This document shows, piece after piece, positions 15,668 to 24,073 of a DNA stretch of 31,276 bases. Position 1 is the stretch's first letter, and each line of letters opens with the position of its first letter. Source of the DNA: Proteiniphilum sp. UBA1403 (GTDB taxonomy: Bacteria; Bacteroidota; Bacteroidia; Bacteroidales; Dysgonomonadaceae); contig DBQD01000021.1 of assembly GCA_002305715.1 (NCBI GenBank), forward strand, positions 1 through 31,276, in the 5' to 3' direction. The position numbers were made by a program, and so were the translations under genes. Under the pieces are notes generated by a model. The model was not told the DNA's origin and did no database searches. It saw only the letters and a list, made by a program, of their open reading frames with translations.

Positions 15668-16963
15668 ATGGCTAAAATATGGGATAAAGGCTACGATGCC
15701 AACAAGCTGGTAGAGGATTTCACGGTAGGGAACGACCGTGTACTGGATTTGCGATTAGCAAAACATGATATCATTGGTTCAATGGCACATATCAAAATGT
15801 TGGTCAGTATTGGTCTGTTGGAGGAAAAGGAAGAAGAGACCCTTCAGACTGAGTTACATAATATCCTCACCACAGTTGAAAAAGGAGAATTCCATCTCGA
15901 CGATGATGCCGAAGATATTCACTCTCAGGTAGAAGCGTTACTGATTGATCGATTGGGAGAAATGGGTAAAAAGATTCATTCAGGCCGCTCCCGCAACGAT
16001 CAGGTACTGGTCGACATCAAGCTATTTCTCAAAGAGGAAATCCTAAAATTTAAAGAGGAAGTACTACAGCTATTTACACAGTTGCAACTACTAAGCGAAC
16101 AACACAAGAATGTTCTTCTTCCAGGGTATACCCATGCCCAAATTGCCATGCCCTCTTCATTTGGCCTTTGGTTTGGAGCCTACGCCGAAATACTTGTCGA
16201 TGATATGCACACCCTTGCAACAGCATGGAAGGTGGCAGATCAAAATCCCCTCGGCTCAGCTGCAGGATATGGAAGCTCCTTCCCTCTCGATCGGGAAATG
16301 ACCACACAACAACTCGGCTTTGCAACCATGAGTTACAACGTGATTGCAGCACAAATGGGACGAGGAAAAACGGAACGAATTCTGGCACAGAGCATGGCCA
16401 ACATTGCGTCTACTCTCAATAAACTGGCAACCGACAACTGCATGTACCTCTCCGGCAATTTTGGATTTATCTCTTACCCGAAAGAGCTGACCACCGGCTC
16501 TAGTATCATGCCCCATAAGAAAAATCCCGATGTCTGGGAATTGATCCGTGCTCATAGTAACCGCCTGCAGAGCCTCCCCAATGAAATAACACTAATGACC
16601 ACCAACATGTCACATGGTTACCACCGCGACTATCAACTGTTAAAAGAAGTTCTCTTCCCTGCTATAGAAACACTGCATACCTTGCTGAACATGGCGCATT
16701 TTATGCTGCAGCACGTTATCGTTAATGAAGATATACTCTCCGATCCCCGCTACGAATACCTGTTTACCGTAGAAGAGGTGAACAGACGAGTGCTTCAAGG
16801 TATCCCCTTTAGGGAGGCATACCAGCAGGTGGGGAAAGAGGTACAAGATGGAACATTTCATTCCGAAAAGCAGGTACATCACTCCCATGCGGGTAGTATT
16901 GGAAATCTTTGCACAGAGAAAATCCGTCTAAAAATGGAACACGCTTCAGAGCCAATTCAATAA
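15668..16963 (+). CDS. argH: Argininosuccinate lyase
   Basis: This 431-residue enzyme splits argininosuccinate into arginine and fumarate, the last step. HSGRSRNDQV (104-113), GYTHAQ with His156, and the fumarase/aspartase signature GSSIMPHKKNPD (277-288), whose serine pair holds the catalytic base, are all present. It is somewhat shorter than the usual 450-460 residues, mainly at the C-terminus. It is the last gene of the arginine cluster, separated from argE by 106 bases that contain the second copy of a small direct repeat. I see no clear hairpin terminator behind it before the pta promoter. Confidence 0.95.
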   Translation: MAKIWDKGYDANKLVEDFTVGNDRVLDLRLAKHDIIGSMAHIKMLVSIGLLEEKEEETLQTELHNILTTVEKGEFHLDDDAEDIHSQVEALLIDRLGEMGKKIHSGRSRNDQVLVDIKLFLKEEILKFKEEVLQLFTQLQLLSEQHKNVLLPGYTHAQIAMPSSFGLWFGAYAEILVDDMHTLATAWKVADQNPLGSAAGYGSSFPLDREMTTQQLGFATMSYNVIAAQMGRGKTERILAQSMANIASTLNKLATDNCMYLSGNFGFISYPKELTTGSSIMPHKKNPDVWELIRAHSNRLQSLPNEITLMTTNMSHGYHRDYQLLKEVLFPAIETLHTLLNMAHFMLQHVIVNEDILSDPRYEYLFTVEEVNRRVLQGIPFREAYQQVGKEVQDGTFHSEKQVHHSHAGSIGNLCTEKIRLKMEHASEPIQ

Positions 16964-17009
16964 ATACCATTTAGACACTCTTTATACACCTTATTAGCGG
17001 TTTTTTTTG

Positions 17010-17017
17010 TACTTTTG
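17010..17017 (+). promoter_or_regulatory. Candidate -7 element of the pta operon
   Basis: TACTTTTG fits TAnnTTTG, follows an eight-T run, and lies 67 bases before the ATG of pta. A -33 TTTG at standard spacing is not seen. Confidence 0.5.
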
Positions 17018-17084
17018 CGGCAGAAATAATTTAGTATGAATTATTTCCAACCCATTATTGGTCAACCAAAACAAAAAATTCACA

Positions 17085-18098
17085 ATGAACTTACTAGACA
17101 GTCTGATCGAAAAGGCAAAAGCAAATAAGCAACGCATTGTTTTGCCCGAAGGAACAGAAAAAAGAACGCTAACTGCAGCTGATCAGTTAATCCGTGACAA
17201 TGTAGCTGAAATCATCATGTTGGGGAATAGAGAGGAAATTCAAGCACTAGCACAACAGCTCGGACTTGAACATACGAACAAAGCAACTATCATAGATCCC
17301 AAAAATCACGAGAGAAAAGAGCTGTATGCCAATCTACTCTTTGAACTCAGAAAGAAAAAAGGGATGACAATCGAACAGGCTGAAAAGTTGGTAGAGGATC
17401 CTCTCTTTCTTGCTTGTCTGATGATTAAGAATGGCGATGCCGACGGTGAAATAGCCGGTGCCCAGAATACCACAGGCGACGTACTCCGTCCTGCACTGCA
17501 GATCATCAAAACATCACCCGGTGTTAAAGTGGTTTCAGGTGCTTTCCTGATGTTTACACATACACCCCAATATGGAGAAAATGGGACCCTTCTATTTGCA
17601 GATTGTGCGGTAATGCCCAATCCTACAGCAGAGGAACTGGCATCAATAGCAGTTGCATCAGCAGAAACCATGTGTAGTCTGGTAGGAGTTGAGCCCAAAA
17701 TAGCCATGCTTAGCTTTTCCACAAAAGGAAGCGCTAAGCATGAGATGGTCGACAAAATACAAGAAGCTACTAAATTGGTAAAAGAGATCAGCCCTGCTTT
17801 GTTGATCGATGGCGAACTTCAGGCCGATGCTGCTTTGGTAGAATCAGTCGGTTCAAGCAAAGCACCGGGCAGTCCTATTGCCGGAAAAGCCAACGTATTA
17901 GTATTCCCGTCACTCGAAGCCGGTAATATTGGCTATAAACTGGTACAACGACTCGGAAATGCCGAAGCAGTAGGACCTGTATTGCAAGGTATGGCAGCAC
18001 CGGTGAACGATCTATCGCGCGGCTGTTCAGTAGATGATATTTACAAGATGGTGGCAATCACAGCCAATCAGGCAATCGGAATGAAACAAAACAAATAA
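17085..18098 (+). CDS. pta: Phosphate acetyltransferase
   Basis: This 337-residue enzyme converts acetyl-CoA and phosphate to acetyl phosphate, which AckA then uses to make ATP. RIVLPEGTEKRTL near the N-terminus, NPTAEELASIA in the middle and the segment with SSKAPGSPIAGKANVLVFPSLEAGN (kept here only as a family hallmark region, about residues 255-280) define the short single-domain Pta class. I chose the ATG at 17085 (MNLLDSLIEKA) because the family starts there; an in-frame TTG at 17058 would add nine residues of no family character. It is the first gene of a three-gene unit ending in ackA, with an unusual dehydrogenase-like gene in the middle. Confidence 0.94.
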   Translation: MNLLDSLIEKAKANKQRIVLPEGTEKRTLTAADQLIRDNVAEIIMLGNREEIQALAQQLGLEHTNKATIIDPKNHERKELYANLLFELRKKKGMTIEQAEKLVEDPLFLACLMIKNGDADGEIAGAQNTTGDVLRPALQIIKTSPGVKVVSGAFLMFTHTPQYGENGTLLFADCAVMPNPTAEELASIAVASAETMCSLVGVEPKIAMLSFSTKGSAKHEMVDKIQEATKLVKEISPALLIDGELQADAALVESVGSSKAPGSPIAGKANVLVFPSLEAGNIGYKLVQRLGNAEAVGPVLQGMAAPVNDLSRGCSVDDIYKMVAITANQAIGMKQNK

Positions 18099-18104
18099 CA
18101 GTAT

Positions 18105-19085
18105 ATGAGTGAAATGATTATTGAACCTATTGAAAAATATGGTTTAACCATTACGGCTGATAAAACAAATAAACCGTTGTTCTCAAAAGTCGGCGTTGTG
18201 GGAGCCGGCAAAGAGGGAAGGACCATCATTCAGATGACTGCCACTGCAGGGATGGATGTTGTCTTCTTGGACGAATCACAGGAGCGGAACGACTATGTAA
18301 TGGCAGAGTTGAACAAAGTCATGGATCAGAAGATCAGCAGCTGGGGGTTGACACCTTCAGAAAAGAAGATCATCATGAACCGCATTAAACCTACACTGGC
18401 ATACGAAGATTTTGCCGATTGCGATCTGGTGATTGAATGTACTCGCTATTCAGAGAGTGGACGCAGAAGCACACCCTTGCGGAAAAATATTTTCAAAAAA
18501 CTGGAAGAGGTCCTCGAAACCGATGCCATCATTGCCACCAACGGTTCCACTGTTATCATCAGTGAGTTAGCGGCGGAGCTGGAGCATAAGGATCGCTGTG
18601 TGAGCCTCTACTTCCCTGTTTCACACCCCGATGCTCGTATTTTGGAGATATCCAAAGGTATGTATACTTCAGAAGAGGTGTATCAAGAAATGGAAATCTT
18701 TGCTCAACTTATTAATTACAAGCCTCACCGTATCAACGAGAGCAACGGTAATGTAAGTTTACGTTTGCTCGTGATCATGTTGAACGAAGCATGTCAGATG
18801 CTACTCGAAAGAGTCAGCTCTATGGAGGATATAGAAGAAACACTCACCATCATCTATGGACAGCGTTATGGTGTCTTCCGTATGGCCGATATTGTGGGTA
18901 TTGAACGACTCGTTACGCTTATGGAAGCCATGTTCAACGATTTTGGACAGAAGCACTACAAACCCAATCCACTGCTATGGAAGTTATTTCGTACCAATCA
19001 ATTGGGTGTACGCACAGGAAAGGGATTTTACATATACGACGAAAACGGAAATCCGGTTTCAATAAATAAAACGGTGTTTAATTAA
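18105..19085 (+). CDS. Divergent 3-hydroxyacyl-CoA dehydrogenase-like protein
   Basis: This 326-residue protein has the two-domain layout of 3-hydroxybutyryl-CoA dehydrogenases: a Rossmann motif GAGKEG (33-38) with Asp56 at the end of the second strand (NAD preference), and a helical C-terminal domain with LNEACQMLLE (226-235) and VRTGKGFYIYD near the end. Aligned by eye, the catalytic His of the HFFNP motif is Tyr169, the catalytic Glu is kept (Glu181), and the Asn of VNR is Leu219. A nearby His174 might compensate. The segment 114-125 also looks like an insertion. It therefore may use another substrate, or it may have lost this activity. It begins 6 bases after pta and ends 15 bases before ackA, so it is surely co-transcribed with them. 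I do not know a published role for such a protein in acetate metabolism. Confidence 0.78.
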   Translation: MSEMIIEPIEKYGLTITADKTNKPLFSKVGVVGAGKEGRTIIQMTATAGMDVVFLDESQERNDYVMAELNKVMDQKISSWGLTPSEKKIIMNRIKPTLAYEDFADCDLVIECTRYSESGRRSTPLRKNIFKKLEEVLETDAIIATNGSTVIISELAAELEHKDRCVSLYFPVSHPDARILEISKGMYTSEEVYQEMEIFAQLINYKPHRINESNGNVSLRLLVIMLNEACQMLLERVSSMEDIEETLTIIYGQRYGVFRMADIVGIERLVTLMEAMFNDFGQKHYKPNPLLWKLFRTNQLGVRTGKGFYIYDENGNPVSINKTVFN

Positions 19086-19100
19086 GGAGAATAGGAAAGC

Positions 19101-20303
19101 ATGAAAATATTGGTTTTAAACTGCGGTAGCTCCTCCATCAAGTACAAGCTTTTCGAAATGGAAAGCAAAGAAATCGTTGCTCAAGGGGGTATTGAAAAAA
19201 TCGGAATGAAAGGTTCTTTCCTCAAACTCTCCTTACCCGACGGACAGAAGGTGATGCTCGAAGGTGAAATACTGGAACATCGCGCAGGTATTGAATATAT
19301 TCTCGGTGTATTACTAAGTGAGAAATATGGCTGCATTAAGTCGCTAGACGAAATTGAGGCAGTCGGACACCGTGTAGTTCATGGAGGTGAACGATTCAAC
19401 TCAAGTGTTCTGATTACCGACGAGGTAATTGAAATGCTAAACGAATGTATCGAGCTAGCTCCACTCCACAATCCACCCAACTTGAAGGGTATCTATGCAA
19501 TTCAGGAGTTAATGCCCAACACACCCCAGGTAGGTGTTTTTGATACGGCATTTCATCAGACCATGCCCGATTATGCCTACATGTATGGGATACCCTACTC
19601 TTTGTATGAGAAGTATGGCATTCGTCGTTATGGTTTCCATGGAACTAGCCATCGATATGTATCCAAGAGAGCGTGCGAATTTCTGGGTGTCCGCTTCGAA
19701 GAGCAGCGCATTATCACGGCTCATATTGGTAATGGAGGATCGGTTACAGCCATCCAAAACGGACAGTCAATTGACACCAGCATGGGTATGACACCGGTAG
19801 AAGGGTTGATCATGGGTACTCGTTCGGGTGATGTGGATCCGGGTGCAATCTCCTATATCATGGAGAAAGAGCATATGGGCACCAAAGGGATTACTACACT
19901 ACTGAATAAATTCTCGGGTGTGCTCGGCATCTCCGGTATTTCATCCGACATGCGTGAAATTCAGACAGCTATTGAGAAAGGTGACAAAAGAGCCGAACTA
20001 GCCATGAACATGTACAATTACCGCATCAAAAAATATGTAGGCTCTTATGCAGCCATTTTGGGAGGCATGGATATTCTCGTTTTTACAGGTGGTGTGGGCG
20101 AAAATCAGGCCGTCACCAGAAGCGAAGTTTGTAAAAACATGGAGTTCATGGGGATAGAACTGGATGAGGAGTTGAACAACTCAGTACGCGCCCAAGAGGT
20201 GGTCATCAGCAAACCTACTTCGAAGGTGAAAGTGGTAATTATTCCCACAGACGAAGAACTTACAATTGCTAGAGACACAGAAGAAATTCTCCGCAATCAC
20301 TAA
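19101..20303 (+). CDS. ackA: Acetate kinase
   Basis: This 400-residue enzyme of the ASKHA fold transfers phosphate from acetyl phosphate to ADP, giving acetate and ATP. MKILVLNCGSSSIKYKLF at the N-terminus is the first family signature, followed by GHRVVHGGERF (about residue 92), the second signature FHGTSHRYVS (about 180), and HIGNGGSVTA. Length is normal. ATG follows AGGAGAATAGGAAAGC, one of the better purine-rich ribosome-binding sites in the window. It is the third gene of the pta unit and converges with rplI; a hairpin lies between them. Confidence 0.96.
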   Translation: MKILVLNCGSSSIKYKLFEMESKEIVAQGGIEKIGMKGSFLKLSLPDGQKVMLEGEILEHRAGIEYILGVLLSEKYGCIKSLDEIEAVGHRVVHGGERFNSSVLITDEVIEMLNECIELAPLHNPPNLKGIYAIQELMPNTPQVGVFDTAFHQTMPDYAYMYGIPYSLYEKYGIRRYGFHGTSHRYVSKRACEFLGVRFEEQRIITAHIGNGGSVTAIQNGQSIDTSMGMTPVEGLIMGTRSGDVDPGAISYIMEKEHMGTKGITTLLNKFSGVLGISGISSDMREIQTAIEKGDKRAELAMNMYNYRIKKYVGSYAAILGGMDILVFTGGVGENQAVTRSEVCKNMEFMGIELDEELNNSVRAQEVVISKPTSKVKVVIIPTDEELTIARDTEEILRNH

Positions 20304-20334
20304 GAAACATCTCCGTTGAGTCTGAGATAAAAAA

Positions 20335-20369
20335 AGAGGCCATCTCAATGATTACATGAGATGGCCTCT
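20335..20369 (-). terminator. Terminator of the rpsF-rpsR-rplI operon
   Basis: AGAGGCCATCTCA (20335-20347) pairs perfectly over 13 bases with 20357-20369 around a 9-base loop. On the minus strand the stem is followed by a run of seven T, so it ends the ribosomal protein operon 29 bases past the rplI stop. On the plus strand the trailing sequence is not T-rich, but the strong stem may also limit read-through from ackA. Confidence 0.85.
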
Positions 20370-20397
20370 AAATGTATTATGCTGTAAAGCTCTATTC

Positions 20398-20841
20398 TTA
20401 TTCAGCAACTACCTCGAAAGGAATTTCAACAGAAACTTCTTTGTGTAGTTTAACAGTTGCTTTGTAGCTTCCGAGTTCTTTTACCTGTTCTTTCAATAGA
20501 ATCAGTTTGCGGTCTACTTCAAAACCTTTAGCAGCTAAAGCATCTGCAATCTGAATGTTGTTCACTGATCCAAAAATGGTACCGGTAGAGCTTGCTTTAG
20601 CACCGATTGTCAATGAAACACCTTCCAACTTGTCAGCAATTGCCTGAGCATCTGCTTTAATTTGAGCAAGTTTGTGAGCGCGCTGTTTCTGGTTTTCGGC
20701 CAATACTTTCTTTGCCGATTCACTAGCAATAATGGCCTTACCTTGCGGGATAAGGTAATTGCGGGCATAACCTTTCTTTACGTTTACAACGTCATCTTTA
20801 TAGCCCAGGCTGATGATATCTTCTTTCAATATTACTTCCAT
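20398..20841 (-). CDS. rplI: Ribosomal protein bL9
   Basis: This 147-residue protein is a 50S subunit protein that binds 23S rRNA near the L1 stalk. The N-terminal domain carries VKKGYARNYLIPQGKA (about 21-36), the rRNA-binding signature of L9; a charged central helix (45-75) and the C-terminal domain with IFGSVNNIQIADAL follow. The ending IPFEVVAE is regular for the family. It is last in the operon rpsF-rpsR-rplI, 16 bases after rpsR. Confidence 0.96.
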   Translation of the reverse strand: MEVILKEDIISLGYKDDVVNVKKGYARNYLIPQGKAIIASESAKKVLAENQKQRAHKLAQIKADAQAIADKLEGVSLTIGAKASSTGTIFGSVNNIQIADALAAKGFEVDRKLILLKEQVKELGSYKATVKLHKEVSVEIPFEVVAE

Positions 20842-20857
20842 CTCTTTTTCCTCCTTA

Positions 20858-21124
20858 TTATTTCATTAAATCGGTCACATAGGGAAGCAGGGCAATATGA
20901 CGAGCCCTTTTCACTGCTTGCGCGATTCGGCGTTGAAACTTCAATGATGTACCTGTAATTCTTCTTGGCAGAATTTTACCCTGTTCGTTCAGGAACTTCT
21001 TCAAGAATTCGGGATCCTTATAATCGATGTACTTAATGCCATTCTTTTTGAAGCGGCAATATTTTTTCTTTTTTACATCTACTGACAGCGGGGTCAAATA
21101 TCTGATTTCTGATTGTTTAGCCAT
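20858..21124 (-). CDS. rpsR: Ribosomal protein bS18
   Basis: This 88-residue protein is a 30S platform protein that pairs with bS6. KKKYCRFKKNGIKYIDYKD (19-37) and LPRRITGTSLKFQRRIAQAVKRAR (about 52-75, named here as a region) hold the S18 signature; the C-terminus is MLLPYVTDLMK-like (LLPYVTDL). There is a single cysteine (Cys23), so no zinc site. It lies 3 bases after rpsF, in the usual order. Confidence 0.96.
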   Translation of the reverse strand: MAKQSEIRYLTPLSVDVKKKKYCRFKKNGIKYIDYKDPEFLKKFLNEQGKILPRRITGTSLKFQRRIAQAVKRARHIALLPYVTDLMK

Positions 21125-21127
21125 TTC

Positions 21128-21550
21128 TTAATCCTCCTTTTCGTTACGTTCTACATCTGCTTCAACCACTTCAGCATTATCCTGCTTTTTTGGTGCAACT
21201 GCTGCAACTGTTTCCTGTTTCTTGCCACCTTTGTTACGTCTCTTTTCTGCATATTCCACAGCAAATTTATCCTGTTTCACAGTTAAGAAACGAATCACAC
21301 GTTCGTCACGACGGAAATTGATTTCCAACTTTTCAACTACTGTAGGTTCAGCGTTGAATTCAAGGAAAGTGTAAAAACCGGTCGTTTTCTTGTCGATGGG
21401 ATAAGCCAATTTGCGCAATCCCCAGTCTTCTTCGTTGACAATTTCAGCCCCTTGCTCTTTGAGGAGGTTCTTGAACTTTTCAACCGCTTCCTTCATCTGA
21501 GCATCAGACAAAACGGGAGTCAAAATGAAAACGGTTTCGTAATTATTCAT
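21128..21550 (-). CDS. rpsF: Ribosomal protein bS6
   Basis: This 140-residue protein is the bS18 partner on the 30S platform. NNYETVFILTPVLSD at the N-terminus and WGLRKLAYPIDKKTTGFYTF (43-62) are typical. The C-terminal 30 residues form a Lys/Glu/Ala-rich tail (NKGGKKQE ... DVERNEKED), longer than in many bacteria but common in this phylum. First gene of the rpsF-rpsR-rplI operon with a textbook Bacteroidota promoter upstream. Confidence 0.96.
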   Translation of the reverse strand: MNNYETVFILTPVLSDAQMKEAVEKFKNLLKEQGAEIVNEEDWGLRKLAYPIDKKTTGFYTFLEFNAEPTVVEKLEINFRRDERVIRFLTVKQDKFAVEYAEKRRNKGGKKQETVAAVAPKKQDNAEVVEADVERNEKED

Positions 21551-21601
21551 ACTTAATTAATTATTAATGTGTTAAATAAACAAACATAATTTTTCGAGCC
21601 G

Positions 21602-21632
21602 CAAAGATACAACAAATTATCTAACTATCAAA
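21602..21632 (-). promoter_or_regulatory. Promoter of the rpsF operon
   Basis: On the minus strand TTTG (plus-strand CAAA at 21629-21632), a 19-base spacer, and TATCTTTG (CAAAGATA at 21602-21609) match the Bacteroidota consensus TTTG-N19-TAnnTTTG. The predicted start near 21597 leaves a leader of about 45 bases before the rpsF ATG. Confidence 0.8.
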
Positions 21633-21704
21633 GTTCTAATCATTTTAACTTTTCATATGGGATCGATTTTTTCTTTAAGCCAAGATCTATCAACTTTTTC
21701 ATCC

Positions 21705-21712
21705 TATCTTTG
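21705..21712 (+). promoter_or_regulatory. Candidate -7 element of zwf
   Basis: TATCTTTG is a full match to TAnnTTTG, 28 bases before the zwf ATG at 21741. No -33 TTTG at the usual spacing. It is back to back with the rpsF promoter in a 190-base divergent region. Confidence 0.5.
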
Positions 21713-21740
21713 TTAAAAGCTATCCAAACAATTGTACAAA

Positions 21741-23270
21741 ATGAAGAAAACAACCAACCAGGCACTGGTTATTTTCGGTGCCTCCGGCGACCTCACATAT
21801 CGAAAACTGATTCCAGCCGTATTTGATCTTTATATGAACGGATCACTTCCGGAAGGGTATGCTGTACTGGGTGTTAGCCGTACGGATCTCACGGACGTTC
21901 AGTTCCGAAAAAAGATGAAGGAGGGTGTTATGCTATTTACACATTATAAAGATGCACCAAAAGAGAAAATCGACGATTTCCTCACACACCTTTATTACCT
22001 GAGCATCGATACTGGTAAAGGGGAAGAATATATCCACGTGAAGGAGAAACTGAATGCATTAAACAAGAAACACAATCTTGGCAAGAACTATATTTTTTAT
22101 TTATCCACCCCACCCTCTCTCTATACGGTTATTCCGAAATTCCTCTATGGGCAAGGACTAACTTTACAGCAAAAGGGATTCAAGAGAATTATCGTTGAAA
22201 AGCCGTTTGGGCACGACTTGGAATCGGCCATTTCACTCAACGAACAATTGTTGTCCTTCTTTGAAGAGGATCAGATATACAGAATCGATCATTACTTGGG
22301 AAAAGAGACGGTACAAAACCTTATGGTGACCCGCTTTGCGAATGGAATTTACGAACCGTTGTGGAATCGTAATTTCATCCAACATGTGGAGATTACCGCA
22401 GCAGAAAGTCTTGGTGTGGAAGACCGTGGTGGCTACTACGACCACTCGGGAGCCCTGCGTGATATGATTCAAAATCACCTGCTTCAAGTAGCCTCACTGG
22501 TGGCAATGGAACCTCCTGCAAAGCTAACAGCGGAAGATATACGATATGAAAAGATGAAAGTCTTTCGTTCTTTGCGTCCCTTCAGTAAAAGCGACCTGAA
22601 AAAGAATGTAATTCGCGGTCAATATACCGAAGCCATCGTAAGAGGAAAAAAATACAACGGGTATCGGGATGAGAAGAACGTAGACAAAGATTCGCGTACC
22701 GAAACCTATGCGGCCATGAAAGTCCATATCGACAACTGGCGCTGGCAAGGTGTCCCCTTTTATATCCGCACCGGAAAAAGATTGCCCACGAATGTTACGG
22801 AGGTAGTGATTCATTTCAAACCCTCACCCCAGAGGCTGTTCAAATTAGAAGATCAATCCACCAATTCCGACAATCAACTTATTCTTCGCATCCAACCCGA
22901 TGAAGGGATTCTGCTAAAGACTGGTATGAAGGTCCCCGGAAGTGGCTATGAAGTGAAAACAGTCAACATGGATTTTCACTACTCTGAACTGAACGATCAC
23001 TATATCCCCAGTGCATACGAGCGGTTAATCTTAGACTGTATGATTGGTGACAACATGCTATACATGAGTAGTGAAGCAGCTGAGGAGACATGGAAGTTTG
23101 TTCAGCCTGTACTCGATTATTGGGAAAATGACAAGGAAGCACCCCTTCATGGATATCCCGCTGGATCGTGGGGACCGACAGTCGCCGACGACCTGATTGA
23201 GGGAAAAGAAAATACCTGGCGTTACCCATGTAAGAATTTGGCAGAGGACGGAATTTATTGTGAACTATAA
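21741..23270 (+). CDS. zwf: Glucose-6-phosphate 1-dehydrogenase
   Basis: This 509-residue enzyme oxidises glucose 6-phosphate to 6-phosphogluconolactone, feeding the oxidative pentose phosphate pathway. VIFGASGDLTYRKL (about 9-22) is the coenzyme-binding GxxGDLxxRKL motif, IVEKPFGHDL (about 152-161) and RIDHYLGKETVQN (about 181-193) hold the substrate-binding and active-site His/Lys. Length is normal. I place the start at the ATG at 21741; an in-frame TTG three codons earlier has no support. The next gene, pgl, uses the product directly and starts 10 bases after the stop. A gnd gene, often adjacent in this phylum, is not in the window. Confidence 0.96.
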   Translation: MKKTTNQALVIFGASGDLTYRKLIPAVFDLYMNGSLPEGYAVLGVSRTDLTDVQFRKKMKEGVMLFTHYKDAPKEKIDDFLTHLYYLSIDTGKGEEYIHVKEKLNALNKKHNLGKNYIFYLSTPPSLYTVIPKFLYGQGLTLQQKGFKRIIVEKPFGHDLESAISLNEQLLSFFEEDQIYRIDHYLGKETVQNLMVTRFANGIYEPLWNRNFIQHVEITAAESLGVEDRGGYYDHSGALRDMIQNHLLQVASLVAMEPPAKLTAEDIRYEKMKVFRSLRPFSKSDLKKNVIRGQYTEAIVRGKKYNGYRDEKNVDKDSRTETYAAMKVHIDNWRWQGVPFYIRTGKRLPTNVTEVVIHFKPSPQRLFKLEDQSTNSDNQLILRIQPDEGILLKTGMKVPGSGYEVKTVNMDFHYSELNDHYIPSAYERLILDCMIGDNMLYMSSEAAEETWKFVQPVLDYWENDKEAPLHGYPAGSWGPTVADDLIEGKENTWRYPCKNLAEDGIYCEL

Positions 23271-23280
23271 AAACAGACAC

Positions 23281-23997
23281 ATGGACATTCAAATATATAC
23301 TACACAGGAGGACTTGAACCAATCGTTCACTACTTGGTTCAAAGAGATCGTGACAGAGAAGGAGACTGTCACGGTGGCTCTTTCAGGAGGGGCCACACCC
23401 CGGTCGCTATTCGACTATTGGGCAAGATTGCCAGAAGGTGAGATTGACTGGAAAAAAATTAAATTCTTTTGGGGTGATGAGCGTTGTGTACCACCAACCG
23501 ACAACGATAGCAACTACAAAATGACAAAAGATCACCTCTTTAATTTTCTCCCGATTCCCCAAGAGAATATCTTCCGCATACTTGGTGAAAATGACCCAGA
23601 AGTGGAAGCCAAGCGATACAGCGAACTTCTTGACAACGAATTGGAAACAAAAAAAGGGGTGCCCTCCTTCGATATTCTGATGCTGGGAATGGGAGACGAC
23701 GGACATACTGCGTCCATTTTTCCACATGAAATATCACGATGGGATCACCCTGATAACTGTGTAACAGCAACTCACCCTGTGACCGGGCAGATACGAGTAA
23801 GTCTCACGGGTAAGGTTATCAACGCTGCTCAACAGGTAGTTTTTCTGGTTACTGGAGAAAATAAGGCCGACAAGGTGGCTGAGATCATCGGCCAACCGCA
23901 GGAAGCAGCAAAAAAATATCCGGCTGCGTTGGTACAACCGGATTCTGATAAACTTCTTTGGTTTCTCGATCAAAAAGCAGCTCAAAAACTGAGATAA
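23281..23997 (+). CDS. pgl: 6-phosphogluconolactonase
   Basis: This 238-residue enzyme hydrolyses the lactone made by Zwf to 6-phosphogluconate. ALSGGATPRSLFDY (about 36-49), FFWGDERCVPPTDNDSNY (about 62-79) and GMGDDGHTASIFP (about 138-150) are the hallmark motifs of the SugarP isomerase-like Pgl (DevB) family. I chose the ATG at 23281, 10 bases after the zwf stop; the open frame extends upstream to 23197 inside zwf, but those 28 codons overlap the zwf C-terminus and have no family match. Convergent with def; only weak inverted repeats lie in the 76 bases between them. Confidence 0.94.
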   Translation: MDIQIYTTQEDLNQSFTTWFKEIVTEKETVTVALSGGATPRSLFDYWARLPEGEIDWKKIKFFWGDERCVPPTDNDSNYKMTKDHLFNFLPIPQENIFRILGENDPEVEAKRYSELLDNELETKKGVPSFDILMLGMGDDGHTASIFPHEISRWDHPDNCVTATHPVTGQIRVSLTGKVINAAQQVVFLVTGENKADKVAEIIGQPQEAAKKYPAALVQPDSDKLLWFLDQKAAQKLR

Positions 23998-24073
23998 AAC
24001 TATGTAAAGAAACAATTTGAGAACGGTTTATAAACTGATAAACTGCTACTCGAAACCGACTACTAAAAAACGA

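Noticed and set aside
17058..17084. TTG start for pta nine codons upstream
   Set aside because: Family proteins begin at MNLLDSLIEKA; the nine extra residues have no family character.
6873..19085. A lysine-fermentation pathway linking the KamA-like enzyme and the 3-hydroxyacyl-CoA dehydrogenase-like protein
   Set aside because: They are 10 kb apart on opposite strands, no kamD/E, kdd, kce or kal genes are present, and both appear to have altered active sites.
23197..23280. Long form of pgl starting inside zwf
   Set aside because: Those codons are the out-of-frame end of zwf; the ATG at 23281 gives a normal family start.
23998..24073. Terminator between pgl and def
   Set aside because: Only weak inverted repeats such as CGGTTT/AAACCG with a loop of about 25 bases; no stable stem with a T-run.
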